Shown in pieces: positions 13,501 to 28,500 of a DNA stretch of 64,000 nucleotides. Each line of letters starts with the position of its first letter. Position 1 is the stretch's first letter. Under the pieces are notes generated by a model. The model worked only from the letters and a program-made list of their open reading frames with translations. It was not told the DNA's origin and made no database searches. Position numbers and translations under genes: made by a program. Origin of the DNA: Cinclus cinclus (Eukaryota > Chordata > Aves > Passeriformes > Cinclidae); NCBI RefSeq assembly GCF_963662255.1, contig NC_085049.1:62977158-63041157 (forward strand). Direction: 5' to 3'.

Positions 13501-16500
13501 TACAGCTACTCTATATTCACAAATTTTGAAAACAAAATATATAAATAGATTCAGTATCAAATAAATGCATTTCAAAAAATTATACTGACTGTCCTTAAAT
13601 ATTACTAGATTATGCTATTTGTAATTTTTCACCAGTGATCAGATAATGAAACAAACTCTCTTTGGACATTATAAGGTAACATCAAATGGGAGGTGTAATT
13701 TTGAGGTGTAAGTACTTAAATTCAGAATGTCAGCACCAGTCTGTTAACTAGATGTCTAAGCACCCACCAGAATAAATATTTATTTATTCAGTGTAGTCAA
13801 ATAAGATTTAAGAGCTCTTAAGACCCCAGTTTAGACAGCTAGGGGCTGATCAGCTGAGTTTCCCCCTAGGCTCCCCAACAGGTAAGGAAAGCTGAGATTT
13901 GCATGCAGGTTTGGACATCTTCCTGTCCCTACAGTTCTGTGGTGAGCCAGAATACTTTCATTTGGTGCTGCAAGGAGAAAACCCAGCCCTCTCTGGAATT
14001 GTTATTTTTCAGAGTTGCTAGGTTTCTCTCTAAACAACACCTACATGTACAATAGGTTGGAACCTATTGGGTCATGACTTGTATATACAAAAGATGGTCA
14101 TCACATGGAGGTGCACAGTATTAATGCCTTGCAATTAATGGATTCTTACCCTGTTTGAAAGGTCCTGTCTATTACTATGTTGTGCTTACTGGGACATAAC
14201 CCGAGCATGCAAATCATACCTGGGGTTTCATTCAAAACACATCCAATAATGCTCCCATTTACCCTACACTCAGGCCTCCAAAACATATTTATTTATTTAT
14301 TTATGATGTGACTTAAGCTTGATTTTTCTAGAACTAAAGACAAAAAATTAGATTATGAATTATTTAGAAATGCAGCAAATGTAGTAATAACAATTAAGTA
14401 TTAAGGGAGGCCTTCCTGGTATTGTGGAGGCTTATGAATACCTATGAAGAAAGGTAGTAATATCTTCACTTGCAGCATCTATAAACTGACATTAATCTGG
14501 ATTTTCATGAAGATTTTTTTTCACTTCTAGAATTTAAAGGAGCTCAAAATTAGGCTATTTCAGATGATAGCCTTTGAATCTGACACTTTTGGCCGTCAAG
14601 AACAGTATCTCATGTATAGCAATTTTCAAGAAGGAAATAAAAATACATACCTGATAGGTTTGTGCTATAAATTCTTTTTAAATGATTGTGGTAGCGAATC
14701 ATGTGAACCCATGTTATTGTATCTTTCTTCTGACTGGTCTTGGTGACAAAACTTTCTGTTCCTTCAATTCCACTCTGACAGTCTCCTGTGGTTTGTTTGT
14801 TTTCAGTAGAAGGTACTTCGGGAGTTTCAGGAACAACATTGTATCCATCTGCAACTCCAATAAGAGTTCAAAAAAAACACATGAAGGGGTTGGAACTCAA
14901 AAGCTATTTCTGCATTGTGTTAGAATTGACTAATCTGTAACTAGACGTATAACTTGTGAAACTGCTTGTATCTTTCATACTACAAAAATTATTTCTATTC
15001 TGCTTTAATGTGAGTTGAAATAGTAAATAGTCATAAAATTAGTTGAGAACTGTTTCTCAGATCATGGACAGGAGCCTTACAAATCCTTGCAAGAAATTAC
15101 AAAGGGGTAGAGAGCAAGGTGCATTCTCTTTCTCTGCATTTGAATATAAAACCATTATTTCTACCCTTTGTTCAGTAGAAAGCATTTGCTAAATGGAAAC
15201 AGCACAAGGAGTCATCAATCATAACTGCAGCAGTTGAACTTTCCAGTCATGTTGACCCAAATTCAGAAGAGTTAGATACTCTGAAGTATTCATTGTTAGT
15301 TTTAATCCTTCATTCCTTTTAGATATGAAGCACATTTTCAATGAAATATACTCTTAACTGTGAAATAAAACAAAAGATAATATTTTCTTTTGTGCTTCCT
15401 AAAAGTTGTACCTATGCAGAAAGAGGAAAAAAAATATAAGTACAGATACCACTACATCACTGCTTATATTCAATACTGTTTTTTACTGTATTAGTACATG
15501 ACTCTTTCAAAAGCACAATTCTTGAGCTCTGTTTCTCACTCCAAACTGAATAAACGCTATGTTATAGTAATTCCTGAAAGTAAACTTCCACAAAATAATT
15601 ATAAGTGCTTCAACAAAATCTGAATGTCTCTGTTATTTCTGATATTTCACTGTCAATGCCAAAAGTTTAAATGGCCATATTGTCTTATAGATGAAAACTT
15701 AAATATGTGTTTCACTGAGAGTTTTACAGAAAATATTTAGTGTGCTATGTTGAGAATTTACATTTCAATTTACATTTTTGTGTTTTGGCCCACTACTGCT
15801 TTTCTACATTTTCTATTATTCTTTGTATTCGCTAGCAGAACTATCAGGAGAAACACCTGCTACATTTGCTAAAAGAAAAAATGATCTGCAATTATAAGCA
15901 AATGGAGCTAGTACAAAACAATCAGATTGAAAGTCTTAGCATACAACACTTGTTTTCATAAACCAATCAAAACACATATGTTTAAACACTGTACAGTATG
16001 CAGACATGGCTCAGCTTTGCCAGCACCTATCAAGCAGAGCAATTTAGTCTTTGTCAGTCACTTGGGATAATTGAAATTAAGTCACTGAACCAAAATTTTA
16101 TCACTAAATTAATGGTTCCTAGTTTAAAAATAAACCTGAATATTTTGCCTTAGTGTTTATGCAACATCTCGCAGTCATTATCTCAGCATTCCTAGTTTCA
16201 CTGTTGGGGGGGGGTGGTTTAAGATTAAAACCTTCAATTTCATCAACTCCTTTAGCTGAAAAATAAATCCAGAATTTAGAAATAAACCAGGCAAAGTTCT
16301 ATCAAGCTAGTTGAAGCATATCTGAACAATAATCCGTTGGACTGTAAAGACAGTGCAAATTTTATTATACTGACTTTGACTTTCAGAATACAGTACCCAG
16401 GCAGAAAACTTTGCAAGAGTTTGGGCTTGTTAGTTTGGCTGGGTTTTGTTGTTTGTAGTTTTGTTTTTATTTTGTTGGTTGGGTTGGGTTTTTTGGGGGG

Positions 16501-19500
16501 TGATGCAGGGAGAGAAGCTATTCAACACCAACATCTCCTTGCAAAATCAAGAGTAAAACTGAAACTCTCCAAGGGAAAGCTGATATACCTAAGGAAAAAA
16601 CAGTTATAAGTCAATGTTTGAAGAAAAAAAAATAAAATAAAAGCAGTGATGACTGGTAGGGAGGCCAATATCTACTTCATATGTCTGTACAGGGGAAGTC
16701 CTGTAACAAAGGACCATCTGCTTTTCCAAAATTATGGCAGTATGTGCACTCTTGACTTTCCAAGCCACAGTATGCAAACAAGGAATTTTTTCTTAACATA
16801 TTGAACACAAGCACAGGCTGATATTTAAAGACCTATGAAGTCTCTACTTAATATTTTTGTATTGCTATGCATGATGAGGCTTTTGCTTTCACTTTCCAAA
16901 ATTGATATAGAATTTTTCATAAATAAAAATTAGACACTAAATGTATTACTAGATTACATGGCATATACAGCTTATTATTTATGTAATTTTCTGATATTAC
17001 TAGGTATAAAGGAATACCAGATATGAAATCTCTGTACGAAGAAAAAAGATCCATAGCAGCAAATTCTGGGATTTTTTTTTGCACTTCATCCTTCATGTTC
17101 TCTTCCTTAACACTCTTCATTCCAATTAACAGCTGAGAAGCAAGCATAGCTTCACTGACCTAAAAATGACATTCCTTTTATTCAGGACTCATTCACTACA
17201 GAATTTATACAGATTTTAAAATCTTGGAGTAGCAAGATGAGGACAAAAAATTAATTATTAAACATACTATATTTTTAAAAGTTAGGGAAATATTCTATTT
17301 CTTTCTGACATAAGGTACACATTATATCTAAATAAATCATTGCTGCTGAAAGCTTAATTACTACATAGTGATTTCAAACCAGATATCCTCATCTGGATGC
17401 CACTAATGTCTGCCCACATGTCAAATACATGTGCACACATATCAGGTCACATGCCATTTTATTTGCAATGAATCAAAGTTAAGGCAAACAGAGTCAGATC
17501 TGTCCAAGACAGATTAAATGTATTATTCAGTGTCCACTTTAATTTTATTAAACAAGACCCATGCCAGAAATTTCAGGAAACCTTAACACTTCTGTTTGCA
17601 TCACCTTATTTGCTTGTGTAAGTAGAATAAGACAAAATGTAAAAAAAAAAAAAAAAAAAAAAAAATTACCTCCTCAGAATATTGCACCAACCTGTGAAGC
17701 TGCTCTTATTGCAACCCAGGCTTGTACTTGGTAGACTTCTGATTTCAGAGCCTCCTCAGAAGATCGTTCTCCAGAAGAGCTCTAAAAATTACATACCAAT
17801 TCATAATCAGGATTCTAAGTATATTATGGTAGAATATATTCTAAACATAGAAGAAAGTCCTCACACTTACAAAGTAACTTTTATTTGTAAGTTATAGAAA
17901 TTGGTATTGATTGTAAATCCAGGTATTAATTGCTAAAAATGAAGAAAAGTTTCCACAGCATACTAATTAACTGCTCCTGGAAGAAGTGTCATAGAGCAGC
18001 TTAAACTATGGTCACTACTCTATACAGTGTTGTTATCATATTTTATTTTTTTTGAATCTTAATTACCTCTTATCTCTAATGTTACAAATTTTGCTTTCCA
18101 TCTATGGCTAATAGGAACATTAATATGCTTAAAGACACTTACAGTTCTCATGCTATCATTCATATTTGTATAGAAAAATTGAAATCTGATAAAGTTAGCA
18201 TTTAAAAAAACAGGTTGGAATGTTAAGCATATTTTGCAAGGTACAAATTCATTTGTATATAATCCTAAATGGAAACACTGTTGGTTCTGTGTCTTCCTAT
18301 TTTATACCAAAAAATATTTTAAATATTATCATTCATGAGAGATAACAATAAAAAGATCAAATTCTATTATATTATTTCTTTGTGTGACTTTTCTAGGAGG
18401 ACTTTCAGTATCAGTATGATGTGTAAGTCACTGCAAGTAATAATATGGCAAAGTGCACAATACATATTTCCAGTTTTGAGGAGGCCACTGCCCAAAAGAT
18501 GGAAAACATACACTTGATTTGGAAGGCACAAACTCATCTGTCTGTGAAAGATCCTCATTGTTTCTGGCAAAATACAAATATGATAGTGCTATTTCAAGGT
18601 ATGACTGTTTTATTAACCTGTAAGAAACAACACACAGAATAAAGCATTACAGTGATACAATCTGACTCCTGCATAAAACTAGCTAGATAGCTCACAAAAT
18701 AAATCATTCATCCAGCCCCCATCATCTACTTTAAGTGTAACATCTTTCAGAAATTGATGGGATCCTGTTTTAAAGTCATGTGAGTCTAAAACATTCCTGG
18801 GGTGTGCTTAACAAATAACACCTTGATTTAACAGTAAATCAAATATAATTTGCTTTATTTGAAACAAATATTCCATAAATAAATTGCAAATGTTTAGTAA
18901 GAAACCCTAATTCTGCAAGGGAAGTGAGGGAAGTGATCTTTCTGTACTGTTTGTCTTCCTTGCTCAAGTTAAGGCATTTATCCATTGCCCTGGTTTCCCT
19001 GAAACATAGGTAGCTGAATTTGGATATCAATCATATTGGGTCATCAGTCAAACTGTCCCAAGAATCGGGAAAAATACCCACAGTGACCAAAAGAGACTTT
19101 TGTTTCCTAACTGGTCTCAGATGAGGAACCTTCTTAGTTTTCAGTTCTGCACCAGCATGTTTCACATCTTCAGACAGCGTTCTCCTATTCCCACTCTCCT
19201 CCTATGTTTCCTTCCTTTTTCAGTGATTATTACAGTAGTGTTGTAAACTAAGCAAAAATCGTAGAAGCATGGAATGGTTTGGGTTGGAAGGGGCCTTTAA
19301 AGGTCATCTAGTTCCACTCCCCTGCAAGAAGCAAGGACATCTTCAACCAAATCAGGTTGTTCAGAGCTCCATTCAACCTTACCTTGAATGTTTTGAGGTA
19401 GAGGGCATTTACCACCTCTCTTGACAACCTATTGCAGTGAATCACCATTGTAAAAAATTTCTTCCTCCTTATATCTAGTCTCAATCTACACCCTTTTGGT

Positions 19501-22500
19501 TTAAAACCATTACCCATTGTCCTATCACAAAGAGCACTATTAAAACCTCTATCTCCATCCTATAAGCCCTCTCTAAGTATTGAAAGGCTGCCAAAACATC
19601 TCCCTGGAACCTTCCCTTCTCCAGGCTGAAAATTCCAATTCTCTCAGCCTTTTGTCACAGTAGAGGTGTTCCAGCCACTCATAATTTTTGTGGCACTCCT
19701 CTGGACCAGCTGCAACAGATTCCTATCCTTCCTGTGCTGAGAACTCCAGAGCTGGGTGCAGTAATCCAGGAGGGATTTCACCACATCAGAGCAGAGGGGC
19801 AGAATTACTCCCCTCGACCTGTTGAAAATCACCATACCTGAAGAATTTCTCCAACATTTCTATTCTTTATAGGTTTATAACAGTCTTTTTATGAAGATTC
19901 CTCCTGGCTCTGGAGATTACTTCAGATATCATTTATGAATTAATTTCCCCAAGCATAGCAACAAACTCCTATGAGAGTTTGTTGAAGAAAACAAACTATG
20001 CTCACATAGTTACTATTCTGGACAGATTCATATTGCAGAGAGTTGGTTGTTTATATAGTACAATAAATTCCAGCTTTAGTACAACTTGTGTAAAGCAAAA
20101 TACAAAAGTCAGGTACTGTACAGTTAAAGACTGAGCAAACTAACTGAGAAGATGGCAAATTCTACACTTGGTTGGCAACAGTTTAGTTAAATTTCTGGTC
20201 TTGCAAACAAAAAAGGATGTGAGACATCAAGAAACAACTTTAATTAAATAATCCCAGAGATATCACAGGGCTTGTATAAATGAGAGCAGGGTGTTAAGTT
20301 CTCTAAAACAAGAAAGCCATGGTCCATTGATGTCATTGTTCATCCTTTTAGAAAGATGGTAGCAAACTAAATAAGAGTGTAGTAAATTGAACCTGCAAAA
20401 CTTCACCACAGTCCATTTCTGCACCATCTTCCATCATGCTGGCTGCTTGTTGAGGTTCATTACTATGCTACTACTTCTACATTCAGAGTTCTGGTTCATT
20501 AACTTAAGGAACAGAATACCCGAACAAGCAAGGTAAATTGCTGCCTTTACACTGTCTTTAACTAGACATGGCACATTATTCATTTAGACTGGTCAAGAAA
20601 GAAAAAAAACCAAAGTCCAATGTATCAGAGCTGCTTGACAGAATTTATTGGCTGTCTTGGCTCAGCTCTTCAGGCATCTTCTCAGCTGATAACTAATGCC
20701 AAAGTCACTGTCCTGATATCTCTTTGAAACACATTTCCTATGCTCCTTCTGCCTCTGCTCTTCTGACTATTTCTGGCTGGTAACCTTTTCAAGCTGGATT
20801 TCTGTTATCTGGAAGGGGGCAGACCACAGCTCATCTTCTGAAATATGAATAAACCTGCTGTTTAATTGATAGCTCTGTTCCCAGTGTTGACAGACAGGGT
20901 ACAAATTTGGAAATAGAACAGAAAGCTGTAACTTTTATGTAGCATTAAAAAATGCTTTAAAATGTTCTTATCATTTGTTTTAAATAAGCGAATAAATATC
21001 CACTAGCTCTTCTCTATTGAAATAAAACTCTCTAAAAAAATAAGATAATCCATAATAGAAGCCCCAGACCAAATATCAAAAAACTGTTTAAAAATTATAT
21101 TCATGTATGATTAATTCTTTTCAAAGTTATATAGCTTGATTCTTACTCATATTTTTGATCATATTGCTGGCTGATCTTAATAGCTTCCAACAGGGTTTCA
21201 ACAGCTGGAGATGACTTGTTATTGCCTTTTTCAGTTATCTGGCGTTCTGTCTTACCTTAGAACAAAATACGGAAAGTGGATTTTTAAGATGTTAATAATT
21301 TTTCTTCTGCAAGACCCACCCCATCTGTTTTTCCCTCCAGAAAAAATTAAACAGCACAGTACATTATCCATTCTCTTGATAAGCAAGATCTTTTCCAGTT
21401 TGCTTAAAAGTAATGCACAATTCTTGTATTACAACTGTCTTCATAGAATAGCCAAAATAACCGAACTGGGAATCATAATGACCACTAACATTTCCTGATC
21501 CCAACTAGCAGAGCATTGTATGTGAGGAGTTAATGAGCAGGCACAGGCCTGTTACATGCTGTACTGCACACACAGTGCATGTACAGACTCAGGCCCATGT
21601 TGTGCTGGGCACATCCCACAGGATAAATGCAGCCAGCTCGCTGTAACAGAAGAGCCTGCTGGCAGCATCTTCTCAGTGCCTTTCTGTAAAAGTGAAGCAA
21701 GAGGTTCTTATGTGAACATGCTTTTTGTTTGACATTAGAAATTATGAATAGCATTCTTTTTCTCTCAAGAATAGCTAAAATACCAAAATGAGGCAATTTT
21801 TCACAGACAGGATTTGCGTGTTGTGCTACATCCTGATTAGAAGCATGGTCAACACTGCACAACTTGGAGTTCTCAGCCTCTGCAGTAGTAAGAGATTATT
21901 TACACTATAACGTTTTTCTTTTACAGTATTGACTCCAAAAAAAAGGGAATTCTAAGAGAAACATCACAGAGTCTTCAATGTCCTTGTGGCTGGGATCCTC
22001 ACAAACCAACACCTCCTGGTGCAATCATAATGTTCTTAATCTTGTTGGCCACACCCTTGGATCCCTGATAACATACAGATGAAAGTAGTTCTAATCCAGT
22101 TTTGAAATTGTTTGTAGAATAATGCAGTCTGAACTTCTGTGGTGTGGTACTAAACACAGGAGAGAGATCTGCATCTAGACAGTGAGAAATGTCCAAACTT
22201 CTAGTTTTACAGTAAAACGTCTCCATTTTAAGAGACATAATGCATAACATTGCCTAGGATGTACATCTTGAGACGTACAAACAGGGGTTTACTTACCTAT
22301 CTGAAAAAGAAGTTCAGCTTCCAAATCTAATTTTTTTGTTGCAGATGCTCTGCAAAGATTCAATGCTGATTCTAAATGCCTGAGAGCACGTAGCCATTGC
22401 AAGTTATCTCTTGTAGCTGTAGAAGCTACCTTTTCAGCCAATGTATGTCCTAAATAAATAAAAAAAAGTTCTTTGTAAATTATCTAGTAGACAACCAATT

Positions 22501-25500
22501 TACGAAAAAATAAGCTAATTCCTTCGAAGAAATGCTGCTAAATATTTACTGATACAACCCAATCCCCAAAAATTCAAGTGACTGGCTATAAATACAAAAT
22601 TATAATATTGTTTCACTATTGTATGTTGCCATTGAGGTTTACCTAGGCCACTCAAAAGAAGCCCAAGCTATACCAATCAACCCATTCATAAAATATGAGT
22701 GAAAATTAACTAAAACTTAAAACTAATAATAAGTTGTATTTTCCTTACCAATTTTCATTTTGACTTGGGCTAGCAAGTTAATATGTGGCAGGTAGATATT
22801 CTTTGTGGGTAAGGCCAGGCAACTCAATGTACTGTCTTCTATTTGCTGTTCAACGGGTTCACCACAATCAAAAATCTATGAAAAGAGTATGCTCAGTAAA
22901 ATAAAGTTGCAGACAGCAAATCAAATAGCAGTTTGATTTGAAAGTTTGAAAAGTAAGTGAGCAGTTTGAATTTGAGCAGTTTGAAAAAGTAAGTTAGGTA
23001 TTGCAAAACTGAAGCATCTTGAAAATAGCACTAGAAAAGGATTCAGTATTCCTGAATTCCTTTACTTTAGTTTGTACTTGTCTTACAGAAGAGTCTTGTG
23101 ATGCAAACAAACATTTTTAATGAACTCTTGATTCAATTCAATAATGTTAGGCTTTAGTTTTTAAAAGAAAATTCCCTAAAATCAGTCTTTAAGAAATAGA
23201 TCTCACAAGTAACCAAACCCCTGGAAGGAAACTGTCATTCCTACAAAGACATCTGACATCCAGCAAGGGCTGGAAAAGAAAATGAAATCAGAATGTAGGG
23301 GCCAGTCAAACCTTTCATTCATGGAGATAAGACAATGGGGAGACACTGTAAAGTGTCAAGTCACTTGAAGGCTAGCAAGTCTCACAGTTGGAAATTTGAG
23401 TCTGAAGTGATTTATATGATTCTTTATTACTTAGGGAAATAAATATTTCAATGGATTAAACTTCTGTTGTAGAAAATATGAGGAAAAGAGTACTTTTCTC
23501 TATAACCTGTACCAAGTTCTGATAAAAATACCTATCTATTTCTGGATCTCAAATAAGTAAATAGTTTAGTACTCTCACGAAGTTCATGTCTATAGATTTA
23601 TTTTTTAAATTGCATTTTTAAGTATTAACAGGGAAATCATTTCCTCATACCAGTTGTAAGAATCCATCAACTGAAAATATCATGCTACTTTAAATAGATT
23701 GTCCTGATGCAAATTATTCTAAGAAACAAAGCTAAATTCTTGTATGCTTAAGAGTTAGGAAGTTAATGAGATCTACATTCTCCCTGAGGTGTTGAGTATA
23801 AACATGTCCCTCATAAATAAGTGTTCTGCATCTCTTTAAACGTCAAAATACCTCTTTTTTCACATCTGGATATGTATTTTGCAACTATTCAATATTTTTA
23901 AATTCTGTGAAAATACCAGACTACACATGTGAGCATGCATGATGAGTATGGATAAAGAGTTGGGTAAGATTAATTACTTCTTTACACTATTCTCATGTAG
24001 ATAAAACTGAAGTGATCAGTTACTAGGAATAGCCCTTTTTAATAACTGATAAAATAGCTTCCAGGATAAAAAATTAAGGCTGTTGGAAGAATTTGGAAAC
24101 ACACTAACATGTACTCACTGCTTTAATGGTAAGCTCATGAGCCAAAGCAAGCAAGTTTAATGGTTCCTCTGCAGAAGAGCAATGTTCTGAATCCTCTACT
24201 ATTTGCAGAGGCAGTATGTCTGCCAGCAGAAGCATACTTTTCACAAGAGTCAAGGAAGCTGGCAGGGAAATAAATGTATCCCCTTGGAGTAAACCGATGA
24301 TTTTCTGTTTGGACACAGACAACATAAACCAAAGTAGTTACTATCTTCCTGCCTGTTTATGAGGACAAATCACACAAAGTGAAAAAAAAAAAAATCTATT
24401 TTAGAGGCACTATTTCAAGCTTATTTAATGCTGCTATCAGCTGTTCTGACTACACAAAAAACGCACCAAAGAAAAGCAAACAGTTTTTTCCTTTGCATTC
24501 AAACCTGCAGAAGAAGTTTAATGTCTGCCACAGGACGTCTTTCTTGCAGGTCAAGAATAGCAGCTTGCACCATCACTTCAGCCTGAGTCTCAATATCACC
24601 AAAGGCTTCTGCCTCTGATATAACTTCTTTTATCACACTTCTGCGCTCAGCCACATCATTTCCTAAAAGAAGAGAATAGATGAATAGTAAAAATACAATA
24701 TAAAAGACTATTGCGTGTTCTACCAAGTATTTCTATACTAAAAAGTTATAGAAAATATGACATTATGAATTCCACATTGCACATGCACCATTTCATCAAT
24801 TTTGTGTCAAATTTACTTTTACTTTTTCTTACTTTCTTTCAAAGAAAGAATAAACACTTAGTTTCTAAACTGCACTAGATGGAGGTTCATCCAAATGCAT
24901 GCTTTTTTTGCAAGCTGCCAACATAAATATTATGGTACTTCAGATCTGTTCTACTTATGAAAAAATCTGATTTTAGTTAAAATTTCAAAATAGTAACAGA
25001 CTTCAGAGAAATTATCCAAAACTGATTAAGTAAGAGTTTGGCAACAGACTTAGACTGATTTTGATACTTAAGTGAGCATCAGAGCGGTTCATAGAGCCAA
25101 GGAATGAAAAACATTTTATTTATAACCAAACTTCAAAAAATTTATTTTGAAATATCTCTCTTAAATCTTAAAAAAATAACCTAGACCATTTTTAGGAGCT
25201 ATGTAGGGATATTTCATTTATTGGAAATACAGAAAGCAAAAAAATATGTGAGGCTTTTAAAACCAGAAGTACTCAGCAACAGCATATTTTAAATCAACCA
25301 TACTTTGTTAATTACACTAGAACATATGAAACTTTTAGACCAAATTATTAAAAGATAATGACCATTACATGAAAATTAATATAATGCTTTCTGTTTTCAT
25401 GTTCTAGAAGAGAATGAGCTCATAAATATATTTTCCTTATTGGATTGGATGAATTTAATGCAAATAATTGGTCAGTGATAATACAGCCCCAGAATTAATG

Positions 25501-28500
25501 TTAGTATTTTTTAACTAGGAAAAAGAATTGTGTCTGTATAGGCTCATTTACCCATTATAATCCCAAAATCTAAAGCAAGAGAGTGTAGTACCCTTCATAT
25601 CACCAACACCATGTATCTGTGTCACGAGTGCAGTCACTAATGTTGCTCGACACCTCAGCCACAAACGTACATTCACGTGCCCTTGTGCTGTTACATGGGA
25701 AGGGAGCTGAACACCTTCAGTGGTGGACTCCTAACAAGTCCCAAAAGCAAGAAAAATGTTACTTTCTGAGTAATATACTTTATTACAAACAAGGAAACAG
25801 GGCAGCATCAGTTAAAAATGAATTTAATATGAGTATATTACAAATAATAGTAACATTCTAAACAGAAGTTAATTTGAAGGTTAGATACGTATTTTAATAT
25901 CAGGAGGCCATTTATTATTTACATTTTAATATATATAAAATAATGTTAAGCACTGAATATTAAAACACTTTTTATAAATGAGACTCCATAAATATATCTG
26001 TATATTATATTTGTTATGAAGAATACTTCTAAGAGTTTGGATTTTATTCCACTCAAACAGAAACATTACACAAAATTCTAAGGTACATAAAAGTCTAATT
26101 GTAGACCAGGATCCGTATTAATTTCTGGCACCTCAATAACCACTAGAAAGAAATTCTTAGGTTTTGATTTCTAGTATTTTGTGTTTCTGGTGTTTAGAAA
26201 CAAATATTAGTGTAATGTAGGCAGTAAGTGTTTGTGAGAATTCTTAGCTCAGGTCCTGGCGCTATCTTCATATATTCTAAAAAGTCTTTCTGTTAATAAA
26301 ATTCTACAGTCCATGTTCTACAATTTGTTTCAGCAAGCCATCACTGGATAATGCACCACCTGTATTTTACTTGTAAAAAAATTATCATGACTGATTTGCA
26401 TTGATGCAAATGAGGAAAAAATACCTAAGTTACTGGCTACAGGACCATCCTAAGAAAAGAGAGGAGCAAATGCAGAGAGACAAAAGCCCCAGATATGCAA
26501 CACAGACAGAAAATAATTACACTGCATGCAACAGACGTTACAAAATCTCACTGCTCAGTTGCTCTGTCCATGTGAGTCAGTTTGACTCACTGTGCACTCA
26601 AGAGTGACTGTGTGGTGTGTGACCAACAGGCTTTCCATAGCACAGGTCAGAATCCCTATGTGCTGGACAACAGAAGTCAGCTGAAATCACGTGGAGCACA
26701 GCAATGATGTGAAATGGTCCATCTGGCTCTTTGAGAGAGAAGTCAGTTCTCAATCAGAAAATCTAAAGTACCTTAAACTGAATGATATAAAATTTTCAAC
26801 TGATCTCTATGTTTTTCACTTCATTTTTGTTTGGGAGGTTTTAAACAAAAGACTTTCAGTGCTGCCATTTGAGAGTTAATAGAAATAAAAACTGCAATTC
26901 TTAATCTCATACAAATTATAATGATGATTACAGGCACATTGAGCACACCTACAAGAAGCAGGTATCCAAAGAGTGTCAAAGATCATTTTTCCCCCAGGTT
27001 AATGGTAACCACATAATACAAATAACTGCTATGTTCTAATATTATGAAAATCCCTCAATGCTTAATACAAGAAAGATTCATATACAAAGATAAGTTTAAA
27101 ACAAATATCCACACATACCAAACACTCCCTTTCATCCTTTTTTTCTTGAAAATGTGCCACGTCCATGCTAAAAACTTTTGCATCTTGGAGAAGTCGAATT
27201 GCAGAGAAAGCCAAAGCAACACTGTGGTATAGAGAAATATTATTTAAAAATATTAACTGTATTTGCCACTTTATATTTTATTAGATACTTCATTTTTTAC
27301 TATGTCAGAGATGTAAATCACGAATTACCAATTTTTGCTCCAGTAAAATAAGATTGCACTCAGACTATTTTCTGAATTTGTAGGCACTGCATTATAAAAG
27401 TGATAAAACAGAAGTAAGAGAAAAAGTTTTTCCAGTAACAGACATAACCTGCTAATATTTCACTGTTAGGGTGGTCAGGCATTGGAGTAGGCTTCCCAGG
27501 GAGGTGGTGGGGTCACCATGCCTGGAGGAGTTTAAGAGGCATCTGGGTCTGGGTGATACAAAATTTAGTGGTTTAGGGGTCACAGTGGTGATGCTGGGTT
27601 GATGGCTGAACTTGATTAGCTCAAGGTCTCTTCCAACCCTGATGATTCTATTATTCTATCAATAATACATAAGCTAAAATATATCATATTCTGTTGGAGA
27701 AATCAAAACAGAACTTCATTATAATTTCCAGTTACACACAGAATCATAGAATCATTTTGGCTGGCAAAGACCTCTAAGGTTGTCCAAGTCTAACTTTTAG
27801 ATCTAGTCAAACCACTAGATCAAAGCCAACCATGGTACATCTGTCTTCAGGGATAAATTCTTAGAAATTAGAAGATGTATAAATACTGAAAATTGCAAGA
27901 TATATTAAGAGTGTTCTATATCATCCACAACTAAAGTTGATACCTTCCTCTTTAAAACTCTTCCATTAATATGCATTAATCCTTCTGTTAAATCCACATG
28001 GCCAAATATTCACAGGATCTCAGTAAACACCATCAAGGTGATGAGGCAAGACCTCGTCAGTTAGAAATCACATGACATTGCATCTTCTGTACTTCCCACC
28101 CCATATCCTAAATTCTTCTCTGGACAGCACTGAACCCTGAACAGTACCTTTCAAAGATACAGACACCACTAGGAGTGTGCAGCATTCAACCCTGTGTGTC
28201 AAAAAATGATGGGCTTAGATCTCAAAATACTGTCAGATTTCTTAAAATATGAACTACTGGGTTTTTCTTTTTTAGCTGTCCTTATAAGCTTTCAGATACA
28301 CTCAGATAATGTTCCATTTTCATTACATGTACAAAAATGTGTACCTACAGCAGCAGACTTTGTGATTACAATTATTTGATGATATGAAGACATCTGCGAA
28401 GCCATCATAATAGAAGGCTTTTTTCATAATAGGAATTGTTGTCCAGAGAATACACTACTCAAAATAATCTGAGAATCGCCAAAATCCATGTCTCTTTGTA

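Noticed and set aside
18367..18570. Minus-strand frame tested as an exon between e31 and e32
   Set aside because: Lacks a convincing acceptor and donor pair with phase 2 in and 0 out.
19308..19835. Short minus-strand frames resembling host genes
   Set aside because: They lie in the CR1 fragment and are remnants of its 3' coding region, interrupted by stops.
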